Assembly: GCF_900156695.1 (NCBI RefSeq)
Contig: NZ_FTOM01000002.1
Coordinates: forward strand, 744,001 to 808,000
From: Phaeovulum vinaykumarii
Lineage (GTDB): Bacteria > Pseudomonadota > Alphaproteobacteria > Rhodobacterales > Rhodobacteraceae
Direction of reading: 5' to 3'
DNA length: 64,000 bases
Part shown: piece by piece, positions 17,188 through 27,192 of the stretch
How positions within the stretch are numbered: position 1 is the stretch's first letter
Layout: the number at the start of each line of letters is the position of its first letter
Translations under genes and position numbers: made by a program
The notes under the pieces: generated by a model
Database searches by the model: none
What the model was told of the DNA's origin: nothing
The model's input: only the letters and a program-made list of their open reading frames with translations

Positions 17188-18657
17188 ATGACCCAGACGC
17201 CCGATACCCCCACCCCACCTCCCGCCGCGCCCCCTGCCGGTCCGGCAAACGCGGGGGCAGCCGTGGGGGCAGCCGGGGGGGCGGCACCTCTGGCCGGGCT
17301 CTTGTCGATGCTGCTTCTCGGCGCATTGGTGCTGGGCCGCGTGGGCGAAGGCTGGCTGCCCGGCGCGCAGGCGTTGACCGTTCTGGCGGCGGCCGCGGCG
17401 GTCACGCTGACGGCGCTGCGGCTGGGGCGGGTGTCGCGGATCGCGCAGATCTTCGTGGCGGCGGCGCTGGTGGCGCTGGCGGGGATCGCGCTGATGCTGC
17501 CCGCGGCACTGCCCGCCATGGGGCGGGCGCTGATGCAGGGCACGGCCTTTGCCGCCTTTCTGACCGCGCTGGGGCTGATCCGGGCGCCGGTGCGGGCCTC
17601 GCGGGCCATCGCGCTGGCGGCCGAGGCGCTGTTTGCCCATGCCGCGCGGGTGCGGGTGGTGGCGGTCAGCCTGGGCGCGCAGTTCATCTCGGTGCTGTTC
17701 AACATCGGCACGATCGGGATGATCTCGGACATTGCGGGCGATCATGACGCCCAGCGCGCGGCCGCGGGACGGCGGCGGATCGACACGCGGGCGATGACGC
17801 TGGGGGCGCTGCGCGGCACGCTGATGATGACGGTCTGGTCGCCCATCGGGCTGGGCTTTGCCATCGTCACCAGCTCGATCCCCGCGCTCGATCCGGTGGC
17901 GTTCCTGGCGCTGGCCTTCGCGGCGGCGATGGCGGTGGCGGTGGCCTCGGCGCTTCTGGATGCCCGTCATGCGCCCCCCGCCGCGGGCCCGCCCGAGACC
18001 GCCCCGCCGGGCGCGCGGGGCGCGCTCTGGGCGGTGCTGGCGGCGGTCGCGGGGCTGGTGGCGGTGACCGTTCTGCTGCACCGCGTGCTTGATATCTCGT
18101 TTCTGATCGCGGCCTGTCTGGTGCTGCCGGTCCTGGCGCTGGCCTGGCCGCGGATCGAACGCGGCATGGCCCGCCCGACGGGCCCGGCGCTGGGACGGAT
18201 TGCCTCCGCCTCGGAGGGGATGGCGACCGAAAGCACGATCTTCCTGGCCGCGGCGGTGATCGGGGCGGCGGTGGCCCAGGCCGCGCAGGCCGCCGGGATC
18301 GACGCGCTGATCGAAAGCGGGCAGTTGCCGGCGCTGGCGGTGATCCTCGGCTGTCTGGTGCTGATCCCGGCGGTGGGCGCGGTGATGATCCCCCACACCA
18401 TCGTCATGGTGATGGCGGCCCAGCTTTTCGGCCCGAGCCCGGTCGGCGCCGATCATCCCTATGCGCTGGGGCTGGCGCTGTGCATGGCCTGGGCGCTGGC
18501 GATCTCGGCATCGCCGATCTCGGCGATGTCGATCATCACCGGCCGCCAGTTGGGGCTGCCCCCCCATCGCGTGACCTTCGCCGTCAACCGCGGCTTCACC
18601 CTTTTCGCGCTGGCGGCGGCGCTGGCGCTGACCACGGCGGTCTATCTGCTGGAATGA
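17188..18657 (+). CDS. Polytopic membrane protein, transporter-like, unknown substrate
   Basis: A 489-aa protein with a Pro/Ala-rich N-terminal 40 residues and about 12 hydrophobic segments. Membrane-embedded patterns such as FNIGTIGMISD, VWSPIGLGFAIVTSSIP and ISASPISAMSIITGRQLGLPP, with Gly/Ser/Pro breaks inside helices, recall re-entrant loops of the ion-transporter superfamily (ArsB/DctM-like). No specific family is recognised. ATG 17188 follows GGAGCC. It stands alone, 142 bp after the efflux operon and 101 bp before an alpha/beta hydrolase gene. Confidence 0.6.
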   Translation: MTQTPDTPTPPPAAPPAGPANAGAAVGAAGGAAPLAGLLSMLLLGALVLGRVGEGWLPGAQALTVLAAAAAVTLTALRLGRVSRIAQIFVAAALVALAGIALMLPAALPAMGRALMQGTAFAAFLTALGLIRAPVRASRAIALAAEALFAHAARVRVVAVSLGAQFISVLFNIGTIGMISDIAGDHDAQRAAAGRRRIDTRAMTLGALRGTLMMTVWSPIGLGFAIVTSSIPALDPVAFLALAFAAAMAVAVASALLDARHAPPAAGPPETAPPGARGALWAVLAAVAGLVAVTVLLHRVLDISFLIAACLVLPVLALAWPRIERGMARPTGPALGRIASASEGMATESTIFLAAAVIGAAVAQAAQAAGIDALIESGQLPALAVILGCLVLIPAVGAVMIPHTIVMVMAAQLFGPSPVGADHPYALGLALCMAWALAISASPISAMSIITGRQLGLPPHRVTFAVNRGFTLFALAAALALTTAVYLLE

Positions 18658-18758
18658 AGGCGCGCGCCGCTGCGGTCTTGCGTGCCGTGCGCCCGCCCGA
18701 TATGGCCGAAAGGAGAAAACGCGCGCAAAGAAGACATCGCGCGCGTGGAGAGAGCATC

Positions 18759-19664
18759 ATGAGCGATATCCTTCTGGCCCTGGGGCTTGCGGCGGGCGTG
18801 ATCGTGGTGGGGCGCTGGCTCGTGCATCTGGCGCTTCTGCGCGGGCTGGCGGCGCCGCGGGTTGCGCATGATCTGGGGCCGTCCGATCTGGGCCTGCCGG
18901 CCGAGCGCGTGCGCGAACTCACGCTGGAGGGGCCGGGCGGCAAGCGGCTCTTTGCCTGGCTGATCCTGCCCGAGGGACATGACGCCGGCCCGCCGGTCCC
19001 GGCGGTTCTGGTGATGCACGGCTGGGGCGCCAATGCGTCGATGATGCTCGAGGTGGCGCCGCCGCTGGCGGCCGCGGGGCATGCCGTCCTGCTGATCGAC
19101 GCGCGCTGCCACGGACGCAGCGAAAGCGACCGGTTCACCTCGATGCCGCGCTTTGCCGAGGATGTCGCCGTGGGGCTTTCGACCTTGCGCGCGCTGCCGG
19201 GGATCGACCCTGCGCGCATCGCGCTGCTGGGGCATTCGGTGGGGGCGGGGGCGGTGCTCTTGCATGCCGCGCGCGCCGGCGATGTCTGTGCCGTCATCAG
19301 CCTGTCGGCCTTTGCCCACCCGCGCGAGGTGATGCAGCGCTGGATGGCGGAATTCCACATCCCCTTCCGCGGGATCGGCGCCTATGTGCTGCGCCATGTC
19401 CAGCGCGTGATCGGCGTCAGCTTCGACGAGATCGCCCCCGTCAACACCGTGGCGCAGGTGCGCTGTCCCGTGCTTCTGGTGCATGGCCGCGAGGACGAGA
19501 CCGCGCCCTTTGCCGATGCGCTGCGCCTGAAGGCCGCCGCCCCTGACGCCCAGCTTCTGGCGATTGCGGGTGACCATGATCTGCGCCAGACGCTGGCGCC
19601 GCATGCCGATGCGCTGGTGGCCTTTCTGGCGCGGGCCTGCCGCGGCTGCGCCCCCGCGGCCTGA
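18759..19664 (+). CDS. Membrane-anchored alpha/beta hydrolase
   Basis: A 301-aa protein with one N-terminal membrane segment (ILLALGLAAGVIVVGRWLVHLALL). It then has an alpha/beta-hydrolase fold: oxyanion region VLVMHGWGANASMM, nucleophile elbow GHSVGAG (Ser), acid in LVHGREDETAPF, and His in IAGDHDLR. The substrate is unknown; esterase or peptidase activity is possible. A GGAGAGAGC ribosome-binding site precedes the ATG. Its stop codon is inside a 15-bp tandem duplication. Confidence 0.85.
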   Translation: MSDILLALGLAAGVIVVGRWLVHLALLRGLAAPRVAHDLGPSDLGLPAERVRELTLEGPGGKRLFAWLILPEGHDAGPPVPAVLVMHGWGANASMMLEVAPPLAAAGHAVLLIDARCHGRSESDRFTSMPRFAEDVAVGLSTLRALPGIDPARIALLGHSVGAGAVLLHAARAGDVCAVISLSAFAHPREVMQRWMAEFHIPFRGIGAYVLRHVQRVIGVSFDEIAPVNTVAQVRCPVLLVHGREDETAPFADALRLKAAAPDAQLLAIAGDHDLRQTLAPHADALVAFLARACRGCAPAA

Positions 19665-19680
19665 GCCCCCGCGGCCTGAG
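19651..19680 (+). repeat. 15-bp tandem duplication spanning a stop codon
   Basis: CCCCCGCGGCCTGAG occurs twice in direct succession (19651-19665 and 19666-19680). The first copy contains the TGA of the hydrolase gene, so the duplication supplies a second in-frame TGA. Confidence 0.9.
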
Positions 19681-19689
19681 CCGCAAGAC

Positions 19690-20223
19690 CTAGCGGATCA
19701 ACCGGCGCAGGTCGTGAAAGGCCGGGTGCTCGGCGCTTTCCAGCCATTCGAACAGCACCATTTCGGTGGTCACGATCCCGGCGCCGTTGCGCGCCATCCG
19801 GTCCAGCGCGCGGGTGCGGTTCTCGGGCGCGCGGGATCCGACCGCATCGGCCACCACCTGCACCCGATAGCCGGCGTCACGCAGGCCCAGAACGCTCTGG
19901 GTGACGCAGATATGGGCCTCGCAGCCGCAGACGATGACGGTGCGCGCGGGGGCCAGACGCGCGGGCAGCGCGGGGCAGGCCAGCGCGTCGAAGGTCATCT
20001 TCTCGATGGTGTCCTCGGGGGCCGGGGCCAGTTCGGGCAGCGTGGGGCCCAGCCCGCGGGGGTTCTGCTCGGTGAAGAGAAGCGGCACCGCCAGGCGCCG
20101 CGCCGCCGTGATCAGGGTGGCGGCATTGCGCGCGACCTGATCGCCCCGGTCGATGGCCGGCATCAACCGCGTCTGGAGGTCGATGACCAGAAGCTGGCTG
20201 GCGGCGGCGTGCATCCGGGGCAT
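19690..20223 (-). CDS. Isochorismatase/nicotinamidase-family hydrolase
   Basis: A 177-aa cysteine hydrolase. The catalytic triad is visible as Asp in LLVIDLQTRL (about residue 15), Lys in DTIEKMTFDA (about 80) and Cys in GCEAHICVTQSVLGL (about 113), with the usual cis-peptide region before the Cys. This resembles the YcaC/hydrolase branch rather than true isochorismatases. The start MPRMHAA at 20223 is taken instead of an upstream GTG/ATG-type extension rich in Arg. It is convergent with the hydrolase gene. The in vivo substrate is unknown. Confidence 0.87.
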   Translation of the reverse strand: MPRMHAAASQLLVIDLQTRLMPAIDRGDQVARNAATLITAARRLAVPLLFTEQNPRGLGPTLPELAPAPEDTIEKMTFDALACPALPARLAPARTVIVCGCEAHICVTQSVLGLRDAGYRVQVVADAVGSRAPENRTRALDRMARNGAGIVTTEMVLFEWLESAEHPAFHDLRRLIR

Positions 20224-20326
20224 GGCTTTCTTTCTCCGTTCGGGCAGGCTGTGCCGCATTCTGCGGCGTGGTTCATCTTGCGTCAAATCTTCGCAGCTAT
20301 CTCAGGGGGCAACGGAGGCCTTTTCC

Positions 20327-21553
20327 ATGCGTCATGTCCTGAGTGTCCTGTTCTGTCTTCTCGCCCCTCTTGCCGCCTGGGCTGCCCCGCAGGTGGGCCT
20401 GCCCGAAGGGGGGCGCGCCCCGCGCTCGATCGCGCTGATCCTGTCCGACCGCGCGGCGCTGCCCGACGCCCGCGCCCTGATCGCGCGGCTGCACAAGGTC
20501 GAGGCGATGACCATCCTGCTCTCGGCCGAAGATCTGGCAGGGCAGGGGTGCGACGGCATCGGGGAGGCGGTGCGCGCGGTGGCGCATGACAGTGCTGCGG
20601 CGAAGGGGGTTCCGGCCTTCCTGCCGGTGCTGGTGGGGCTGGGGGCGGGGGCGGATCTGGCGCTGGCTGCGGCCGGCAGCCAGCCGCAGGCGTTCAAGGG
20701 GCTGGCCACGCTCGATCATGCCGCCCTGCCTGCGGGCGGGTGCTGGCAGCCGCGCGCCGGGGCCAAGGCGCCCGTGCGCTGGCATGCGGCCGCAGCGGCG
20801 CAGCCCTTTCCCGGCGTGGCGGGCATTCGGCATTATCCCACCGACAAGGGCCGGACCGGGGCGCTTCTGGGGGCTTATCTGGCGCTCGCGGGCACCGATC
20901 ACGCGCTGCCGCCCGGCCCGTCGGCGCTGCCGGGCTTTCCGCTGACGCTGCACCACGACCCCGCAGCGCCCGCGCGCGACACCTATGCGATCTTCCTGTC
21001 GGGTGACGGCGGCTGGGCCAATTTCGACCGTGAGGTGGCCGACCGGCTGGCCGCGGCGGGTGTTCCGGTGGCGGGGCTGTCCACGCTCAAATACCTCTGG
21101 TCCGCGCGCACGCCGGCGGACATCGCCGCCGACATGGCGCGGATCGACGCGCATTTCGCGCCCCGCTTCGGGCGCCGGCGGGTGCTGCTGGTGGGGTTTT
21201 CCATGGGGGCCAATGTCACCCCCTTCTACGCCCGCCACCTGCCGCCCGAGATGCAGGCGCGGCTTGCAGGGCTTGCGCTTCTGTCGCCCGAGCGGCGGAC
21301 GGGGTTCGAGGTTGTTCTGGGCGGCTGGCTGGGGCGGGCCACCGGCGCCCAGGATGTCGCCGCCGCGATTGATGCCGCTGCGCCGATGCGCGTGGCCTGC
21401 CTTTACGGCGCGCGCGACGACACCTCGGCATGCCCCGATATCACCGCGCCGGTCGCGCTGCATCGCTTCGAGGGCGGCCATCATCTCGACAAGGATTACG
21501 ACGGTGTCGCGCGCCATCTGCTGGCGCTTATCGACAGCGCGCAGGCCGAATGA
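20327..21553 (+). CDS. VirJ/AcvB-like periplasmic hydrolase
   Basis: A 408-aa secreted protein (signal MRHVLSVLFCLLAPLAAWAA). The N-terminal half is a degenerate alpha/beta-fold copy. The C-terminal half is a VirJ domain with FLSGDGGWANFDREVADRLAAAGVPVAG, the nucleophile elbow LVGFSMGANV and a final HHLDKDYDGVA His segment. In Agrobacterium, AcvB (the chromosomal VirJ homologue) acts on lysyl-phosphatidylglycerol made by LpiA. No lpiA/mprF-like gene is adjacent here. The RBS AACGGAGG lies upstream of the ATG. Confidence 0.8.
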   Translation: MRHVLSVLFCLLAPLAAWAAPQVGLPEGGRAPRSIALILSDRAALPDARALIARLHKVEAMTILLSAEDLAGQGCDGIGEAVRAVAHDSAAAKGVPAFLPVLVGLGAGADLALAAAGSQPQAFKGLATLDHAALPAGGCWQPRAGAKAPVRWHAAAAAQPFPGVAGIRHYPTDKGRTGALLGAYLALAGTDHALPPGPSALPGFPLTLHHDPAAPARDTYAIFLSGDGGWANFDREVADRLAAAGVPVAGLSTLKYLWSARTPADIAADMARIDAHFAPRFGRRRVLLVGFSMGANVTPFYARHLPPEMQARLAGLALLSPERRTGFEVVLGGWLGRATGAQDVAAAIDAAAPMRVACLYGARDDTSACPDITAPVALHRFEGGHHLDKDYDGVARHLLALIDSAQAE

Positions 21554-21876
21554 TCCGGCAGAGTGATCCGACCAGCCTGGCAACGCTGTTTTCCGGTTCC
21601 TCGAATGAGTCCCTATAGATATTTGTTTGTTCCGCGGTGCGTGCGACAGGGTGCCGCCACCGGGGCCTGCGCGGCCGGAAAATACCTTCAATTTGAGCGA
21701 CAGCGTCCGGCATCTTTGCCTGTCCCCAACCAGACCCTCCGGCTTGGCGCTTGATTCCCCGACCTTTTCCGCGCCGCCGCCCCGTCCGCTACGCCGCCCC
21801 CTGCGAAAGAACATGCCAAAGATGTTTTCATAAATCAGGCGCAATCTGAACGCGTTTAATCGGTGGAGCGTTTTCC
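21554..21876. other. Intergenic region upstream of the chemoreceptor
   Basis: No gene is supported. The last 70 bases before the chemoreceptor are AT-rich (around 21815-21860) and probably hold its promoter; GGTGGAG precedes the ATG by nine bases. Confidence 0.4.
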
Positions 21877-24087
21877 ATGAAGATCCGTCATCAGGTTCTC
21901 TTGCTGCCCAGTGTGCTTGTGCTCGTCACCTGTGCCCTGCTCGGCGCGGCCATGCTCTATCTCAGCCGCGTCACCATCGACAGCGCGCTCAAGGGCGAAC
22001 GCGACGTGGCCGTGGCGGCGGTCCGTGCTGCGGTCGATGCCAAGCTGGTCGAGGCGCTGGCCCTGGCCGAGACGCTGGCCAGCATTCCCGATGTGCAGCG
22101 CGCGGTGGCCGCGGGTGACGACAGGACGCTCGAGGCGATGTTCGGCGGCGGCTACCCCGATGTGGCCGCGCGCATCGGCCTGAGACAATTGCAGTTTCAC
22201 ACGCCGCCCGCGACCTCGCTGATCCGGGTGCACAAGCTCTCGAAACGCGGCGATGACCTCTCGGCCTTCCGGCAATTGGTGGTGGACGTCAACCGCACCG
22301 GGCAAAGCGCGATGGGCCTCGAACGCGGTGTCGCGGGGATCGGTGCGCGCGGTGTCGCCGCCATCCGCCACGCGGGCCGCCATGTCGGCACGGTGGAATT
22401 CGGCTTCGATATCGACGCAGGCTTCCTGCGCCAACTGGCCGAGCGCACCGGCTATGACCTGGAATTCTACGTCCTGCCCAAGCCCGAGATCGGTGCGCGC
22501 GCGCCCGCCGAGGTGCGCCGGGTCGCGGCCACCTTCGACGGCGCAGAGCTTCTGGACAGCGCCACGATCGCGCGGGTCTCGACGGGCGAGGAGGTCGATA
22601 TCGACCTGCCCGGCGCGGAAGGGAACGCGGTCGGGCGTGCGATCCCGGTCCGCGATGCCGCGGGTGATGTCGCAGGGATCTATGTCGTGACCCGCACCAG
22701 CACGCTGGCCGCCGAACTGGCCGCGCTGGAGCTGAAGGTGATCGTGGGCGCCACCGCGGCGGCGCTGGCCATCGCGCTTTTGCTGGCCTGGGTGATCGGG
22801 CGGCGCATCGTCAATCCGATCTGCCAGCTGACCCGCGCCACCACTGCTCTTGCGGCGGGCGATCACGACCAGCCCATCCCCTCGACCGACCGGCGCGACG
22901 AGCTGGGCGAGATGGCGCGCGCGCTCGAGGTCTTTGCCGGCAATCTGGCCGAGAAGGCCCGGATCGAGGAAGACCTCAAGCGCGAGGAAGCCCATGCCCG
23001 CGCGGCCGAGGCCGCCCAACGCGCCCGCGAGGCCGATCTGGCCGAGGAGCACGCCGCCCGCCAGCGCCGTCAGGAGGAACGCGCCCGCGCCCGCGAGGAA
23101 GAGGAACACCACCTGGCCGAGGAACGGGCCGAGGAGGCCCGCGCGCGCCTGGCCGTGCAGGAACGCCTGGTTGCGGCGCTGGCGCAGGGTCTCGAGGCGC
23201 TGGCGCAGGGCGATCTGACCCAACGTATCGCGGAATTGCCGCCCGAATACGAGAAGCTGCGCGAGGATTTCAACGCCGCCATGGCCAAGCTGACCGACGC
23301 GCTGGGCGAGATCGAAAGCACCAGCGGCCGGATCGATTCGCATGCGGGCGGGCTGGCCGACAGCGCCCGCACGCTCAACCGCGACATGGAGCGCAACGCC
23401 GCGATGCTCGAGCAGGCCGCCGCGGCGCTCAGCCAGCTGACCGCGGCCGTCCAGTCGTCGGCCGACGGCGCCCGGCAGGCGCGCGAGCTGGCCCAGAAGG
23501 CGCGCAGTGACGCCGAGACCGGGGTCGAGGTCGTCAATGATGCCGTTGCAGCCATGAAGCGGATCGAAACCTCGGCCGGCGCGATTTCGCGGATCACCGG
23601 GGTGATCGAGGAAATCGCCTTCCAGACCAATCTTCTGGCGCTGAACGCAGGCGTCGAGGCCGCGCGCGCAGGCGAGGCCGGGCGCGGCTTTGCGGTCGTG
23701 GCCTCGGAGGTGCGGGCGCTGGCGCAGCGGTCTTCGGAGGCGGCCAAGGAGATCTCGGGTCTGATCGAAAGCTCGGACGCCGAGGTGAGCACCGGGGCCG
23801 AGATGGTCGTGCGCTCGGGCACGGCGCTGGGGCGGATCGTCGATTCGGTCGTGGCGATCGAGGCCCGCATCGCCGAGATCGCGGCCTCGTCGGGGGAACA
23901 GGCGACGGGGGTTTCCGAGGTGAACGCCGCCGTCAGCGCGCTTGAGCGGTCCACGCAACAGACCGCGACGGCCTCGGAACGCGCGGCCGAAGTCAGCGCG
24001 CTTCTGCTTGAGGAAAGCTCGGGGCTGACCCATGCGGTGAACCGCTTCCACCTGCACGGGCCCGAAACGGCGCGTCGTGTCGCCTGA
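21877..24087 (+). CDS. Methyl-accepting chemotaxis protein with dCache_3-like sensor
   Basis: A 736-aa receptor. TM1 is at about residues 8-30. A periplasmic domain with [37 protein letters not shown] matches the dCache_3 sensor pattern. TM2 (about 285-308) is followed by a HAMP domain ([27 protein letters not shown]), a long charged coiled coil (about 365-430, mostly Glu/Arg/Ala), a second HAMP-like stretch, and the signalling tip [41 protein letters not shown]. No C-terminal CheR pentapeptide is seen. No che genes are adjacent. The ligand is unknown. Confidence 0.93.
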   Translation: MKIRHQVLLLPSVLVLVTCALLGAAMLYLSRVTIDSALKGERDVAVAAVRAAVDAKLVEALALAETLASIPDVQRAVAAGDDRTLEAMFGGGYPDVAARIGLRQLQFHTPPATSLIRVHKLSKRGDDLSAFRQLVVDVNRTGQSAMGLERGVAGIGARGVAAIRHAGRHVGTVEFGFDIDAGFLRQLAERTGYDLEFYVLPKPEIGARAPAEVRRVAATFDGAELLDSATIARVSTGEEVDIDLPGAEGNAVGRAIPVRDAAGDVAGIYVVTRTSTLAAELAALELKVIVGATAAALAIALLLAWVIGRRIVNPICQLTRATTALAAGDHDQPIPSTDRRDELGEMARALEVFAGNLAEKARIEEDLKREEAHARAAEAAQRAREADLAEEHAARQRRQEERARAREEEEHHLAEERAEEARARLAVQERLVAALAQGLEALAQGDLTQRIAELPPEYEKLREDFNAAMAKLTDALGEIESTSGRIDSHAGGLADSARTLNRDMERNAAMLEQAAAALSQLTAAVQSSADGARQARELAQKARSDAETGVEVVNDAVAAMKRIETSAGAISRITGVIEEIAFQTNLLALNAGVEAARAGEAGRGFAVVASEVRALAQRSSEAAKEISGLIESSDAEVSTGAEMVVRSGTALGRIVDSVVAIEARIAEIAASSGEQATGVSEVNAAVSALERSTQQTATASERAAEVSALLLEESSGLTHAVNRFHLHGPETARRVA

Positions 24088-24218
24088 GGGGCGTGGCCAG
24101 GGGGGGGCGCCGCCCGGCCGCGCGAATGGTCCCGGCCGCCTGAGCGCCGCGCGCCGTCAAGGTGGCGACGGGGCAGGGCGGTCCCCCAAGGCACGGACGC
24201 CGGCCCTCAAAAGCGCCG

Positions 24219-24260
24219 CAAAGAAAAACGCCCCCGCAGCGGAAACCGTGCGGGGGCGTT
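24219..24260 (-). terminator. Intrinsic terminator of the atp (F0) operon
   Basis: AACGCCCCCGCA (24227-24238) and TGCGGGGGCGTT (24249-24260) form a perfect 12-bp stem with a 10-base loop. On the minus strand the stem runs directly into TTTTTCTTT (24219-24228 region), a classical rho-independent terminator 24 bases after the b-subunit stop. Confidence 0.88.
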
Positions 24261-24284
24261 CGGAATTTTCGGATCGCCTGCGGA

Positions 24285-24848
24285 TCAGTGCAGGCGACGC
24301 GACACTTCGTCGATGGCGTCGTCGATCAGCGCGGCCTTGCGGTCGGCGCCCATCTGATTGGTCAGCACCTCGGCCGCGGCGGCAACAGCCACGGTCACGG
24401 CGCGGTCCTTGACCTCGCGCAGCGCACCGGCTTCGGCCGAGGCGATCTGGTCTTCGGCGGCCTTCACGCGGCGCGCGATGGCGACCTGAAGATCGGCCTT
24501 GGCCTGTTCGGCGGCGGCTTCCGCGTCACGCTTGGCGGCGGACACGATTTCCTCGGCCTGGGCCTTCACTTCGCGCGACTTGCGCTCGTAATCGGCCAGC
24601 ACTTTCTGCGCTTCCTCACGCAGGAGGCGCGCCTCTTCCAGCTCGGCGCGGATCGCGGCGGCGCGCTTGTCCAGCATCCCGCCCAGCAGGCCGGGAACCT
24701 TGTAATAGATCACCACGCCCAGGAAGACGATGAAGCCCAGCGTCACCACGAAGTTGGTGTTGTGGAGCGAGAAGAACGGACCGCTTGCGGCCAGCGCAGG
24801 CACGGGCGCAAGAAGCGCAGCGCCAAGAACGGGTTTCAGCAGTTTCAT
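24285..24848 (-). CDS. atpF: F0F1 ATP synthase subunit b
   Basis: A 187-aa peripheral-stalk subunit. It has a signal-like N-terminus ([23 protein letters not shown]), one membrane helix ([17 protein letters not shown]), then the long charged helix characteristic of b ([37 protein letters not shown]). It forms a heterodimer with b' that links F0 to F1. It is the last gene of the operon, four bases after b', and is followed by the intrinsic terminator. Confidence 0.96.
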   Translation of the reverse strand: MKLLKPVLGAALLAPVPALAASGPFFSLHNTNFVVTLGFIVFLGVVIYYKVPGLLGGMLDKRAAAIRAELEEARLLREEAQKVLADYERKSREVKAQAEEIVSAAKRDAEAAAEQAKADLQVAIARRVKAAEDQIASAEAGALREVKDRAVTVAVAAAAEVLTNQMGADRKAALIDDAIDEVSRRLH

Positions 24849-24852
24849 GGCC

Positions 24853-25419
24853 TTACCCTTTCAGTCGCTGGGCGACGGCCTGCGCCACCGCCTTTTCATC
24901 CGGCGAGCCGCCCAGGGCCGACACGATCGCGACCGCGGCTTCACGGGCGACCTGATCCACAGCGGTCAGGGCACCGGCGCGGATCTCGGCGATGCGGCGC
25001 GCGGACACGTCGGCACGCTGCGCGATCTCGGCATCGGCCGCGGCGGTCGCGGCGTCGAGGTCACGCTGGATCTCGGCGCGGGTCTGCGCCACGATCTTCT
25101 GCGCTTCGGCACGCGCGTCGGCGAGGGCCTTCTGATAGGTCTCCTCGGCCTCGCGGGCCTTCATCTTGAATTCTTCGGCCGCGATCAGGTCGCCCTGGAT
25201 CGTGCCCTGGCGGTCGGCCAGAACCCCGCTGATGCGCGGCAGCGCGATGCGGGTCAGAACCCACCAGATCGCGCCGAGCGTCACGAGGAGCCAGAAGATC
25301 TGGTTCGGGTAGGTCCCGAAATCCAGTTGCGGCATGCCCGCGCTTTCGGCGGCATGCCCGGCCGCAGCGGCGGCCGCATGCGCGGCTTCGGTCGCGGCGT
25401 CGTGCGTTTCGTTTGCCAT
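24853..25419 (-). CDS. atpG: F0F1 ATP synthase subunit b'
   Basis: A 188-aa b' (b2) subunit found in photosynthetic and related bacteria. An Ala/His-rich N-terminus leads into [50 protein letters not shown] (membrane helix then stalk helix), followed by Ala/Glu-rich coiled coil. It pairs with the b subunit of the next gene. Gene symbol use varies (atpG, atpX or atpF2). Confidence 0.95.
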   Translation of the reverse strand: MANETHDAATEAAHAAAAAAGHAAESAGMPQLDFGTYPNQIFWLLVTLGAIWWVLTRIALPRISGVLADRQGTIQGDLIAAEEFKMKAREAEETYQKALADARAEAQKIVAQTRAEIQRDLDAATAAADAEIAQRADVSARRIAEIRAGALTAVDQVAREAAVAIVSALGGSPDEKAVAQAVAQRLKG

Positions 25420-25445
25420 GTCGTCCCCCTGGACCCTTCGTCAAA

Positions 25446-25489
25446 GCCTCTCAAAGAGGCCCGGATGGACCCCGCGAAGGGATCCATCC
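25446..25489 (-). other. Two hairpins between atpE and the b' gene
   Basis: The 93-bp spacer holds GCCTCT/AGAGGC (25446-25451 and 25455-25460, three-base loop) and GGATGGA/TCCATCC (25463-25469 and 25483-25489). They lie just downstream of the highly expressed c-subunit gene, where an RNA-stability or partial-termination element would help set the high c-ring stoichiometry. The role is inferred. Confidence 0.5.
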
Positions 25490-25512
25490 GCCCACAAGGA
25501 TATGATCCGGGA

Positions 25513-25749
25513 TCAGACGGCGAACATCAGCAGAAGCGCGACCAGGAACGAGAAGATCCCGAAGGCTTCGGCGAAGGCGATGCCGATGAACAGCATGGCG
25601 GTCTGGCCGGGGGCGGCCGAGGGGTTGCGCAGGGCGCCCGACAGGAAGTTGCCGGCCACGTTGCCCACGCCGACGGCGGCGCCGCCCATGCCCATGCAGG
25701 CCAGGCCCGCACCGATGTAGGCACCCATTTGAACGATATCGCCTTCCAT
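25513..25749 (-). CDS. atpE: F0F1 ATP synthase subunit c
   Basis: A 78-aa proteolipid with two membrane helices joined by a polar loop ([10 protein letters not shown]). The first helix is glycine-rich ([21 protein letters not shown]), and the essential proton-carrying Glu lies in helix two ([19 protein letters not shown]). The ATG at 25749 is chosen because AAGGAG lies eight bases upstream; a GTG three codons earlier would overlap that site. Confidence 0.97.
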   Translation of the reverse strand: MEGDIVQMGAYIGAGLACMGMGGAAVGVGNVAGNFLSGALRNPSAAPGQTAMLFIGIAFAEAFGIFSFLVALLLMFAV

Positions 25750-25806
25750 GTTCGTCACTCCTTGAGGTTGGAATTGGCAGATTGGGGTCTTGATCCTGCG
25801 TCAGGA

Positions 25807-26565
25807 TCAGTGGTGGGGATGCAGCGCATCCTTGAGGTAGACGCAGGTCAGGATCGTGAAGACATAGGCCTGGATGAAGGCCACCAGCACTTCAAGGCCA
25901 TACATCGCGCTGATGGCGATCACCGAGACCGGCGACACGACGGCGATGGCGGCGAAGGCGGCGAACACCTTCATCACGGCGTGGCCCGCCATGATGTTGC
26001 CGGCAAGACGGATCGAATGGCTGAGCGGACGCACGAAATACGAGATCACCTCGATGATCGCCAGCACCGGGCGCAGCGCCGCCGGCGCCGAGGTCACCCA
26101 GAACAGGCCCAGGAAGCTCGTGCCGTGCTTGATGAAGCCCAGCGCGGTCACCGAGCAGAACACCAGAAGCGCCAGCACCGCTGTCACCGCCACATGCGAG
26201 GTGGTCGAGAACGACCCGGGCAGCAGCGCCAGGAAGTTCGAGAAGACGATGAACAGGAACAGCGTGAAGATGTAGGGGAAGTATTTCAGACCGTCCTTGC
26301 CGGTCACGTCTTCCACCATCTTGTGCACGAAGCCATAGGCCAGTTCCGCCACCGATTGAGTGCGGGTCGGCACCACGGCGCGACCGCGGGTGCCGATCAC
26401 CAGAAGGCCGATGATCGAGAGCACCGCCAGCGCCATCCACAGCGTCACGTTGGTGGGCGTGTACCAGTGGACCGCACCGTCACCGAACAGGGGATGAACG
26501 ATGAACTGGTCAACCGGGTGAAACACCAGACCGCCGGCTTCTTCCGTCGCGTTTTCCGTGGACAC
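25807..26565 (-). CDS. atpB: F0F1 ATP synthase subunit a
   Basis: A 252-aa membrane stator subunit with a GTG start. It begins with [14 protein letters not shown] and has the essential Arg in [19 protein letters not shown], plus the terminal helix [24 protein letters not shown]. It provides the two proton half-channels against the c-ring. It sits between atpI and atpE in the usual order. Confidence 0.97.
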   Translation of the reverse strand: MSTENATEEAGGLVFHPVDQFIVHPLFGDGAVHWYTPTNVTLWMALAVLSIIGLLVIGTRGRAVVPTRTQSVAELAYGFVHKMVEDVTGKDGLKYFPYIFTLFLFIVFSNFLALLPGSFSTTSHVAVTAVLALLVFCSVTALGFIKHGTSFLGLFWVTSAPAALRPVLAIIEVISYFVRPLSHSIRLAGNIMAGHAVMKVFAAFAAIAVVSPVSVIAISAMYGLEVLVAFIQAYVFTILTCVYLKDALHPHH

Positions 26566-26593
26566 TGTCGTCTTCCCTCATTCCCGCCGGCCG

Positions 26594-27025
26594 TCAGCTC
26601 CGGCGCTCGTTTCCGTTTTCCTCGGGGGGCGTCCCCGCCTGAGGTTGCGCGGCCCCGTCGGGCTGCGCGGGTTGCGTCGGGTTCGGGGCGCTGGCCCTTG
26701 CAGCAAGGGCCTGGGCCTGCGCCATCTTGAAACCCAGCTCCTGTGCGGTGCGCAGCATGACCCGCACGCCCGCGGCAAGACCGAAGAGGGTGAACAGCAC
26801 CATGAACACGGGCAGCGTGCCGAACAGCGCGTCAAGCCCGTAGCCGATGCCGAAGCCGATCCCCAGCCCCGAAACCAGTTCGATGACCATCCGCCAGGCG
26901 ACTTCGCCCTGGGCCAGAGTGCCATCTTTCCGTTGGGGCGCCTTGGCGGCCTTGGCTCGGGCGATCTTCTCTTCCAGCGCCTTCAGGCGGTCGGGGTCGG
27001 GCAGATCGTCGGGTCGGTGGCTCAT
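26594..27025 (-). CDS. atpI: ATP synthase assembly protein AtpI
   Basis: A 143-aa protein with a charged N-terminus ([17 protein letters not shown]), two membrane helices ([23 protein letters not shown] and [21 protein letters not shown]) and a Pro/Gln/Ala-rich C-terminal tail. The ATG at 27025 is preferred over an in-frame start further upstream that precedes the -10 region. AtpI helps c-ring assembly and is the first gene of the operon. Confidence 0.9.
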   Translation of the reverse strand: MSHRPDDLPDPDRLKALEEKIARAKAAKAPQRKDGTLAQGEVAWRMVIELVSGLGIGFGIGYGLDALFGTLPVFMVLFTLFGLAAGVRVMLRTAQELGFKMAQAQALAARASAPNPTQPAQPDGAAQPQAGTPPEENGNERRS

Positions 27026-27054
27026 GAGGCGTTTTCCCGCAGGACTTGGGCAGC

Positions 27055-27083
27055 TTGGTAAGCATCTGTTGGTCACGAGTCAA
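27055..27083 (-). promoter_or_regulatory. Candidate promoter of the atp operon
   Basis: On the minus strand, TTGACT (27083-27078) and TACCAA (27060-27055) are spaced by 17 bp, 30 bp before the atpI ATG. The -35 is strong (5 of 6) and the -10 weak. Confidence 0.4.
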
Positions 27084-27192
27084 CCCGACTCCGGCGGTCG
27101 AGTTTTGCTCGCAAATTGCTGATATAGAAGGAATTTTAAAATTGCCCGCAGTTTGTGCAGCCGCTGTTGGCGCTATCACCCGGCGGGGCGAT

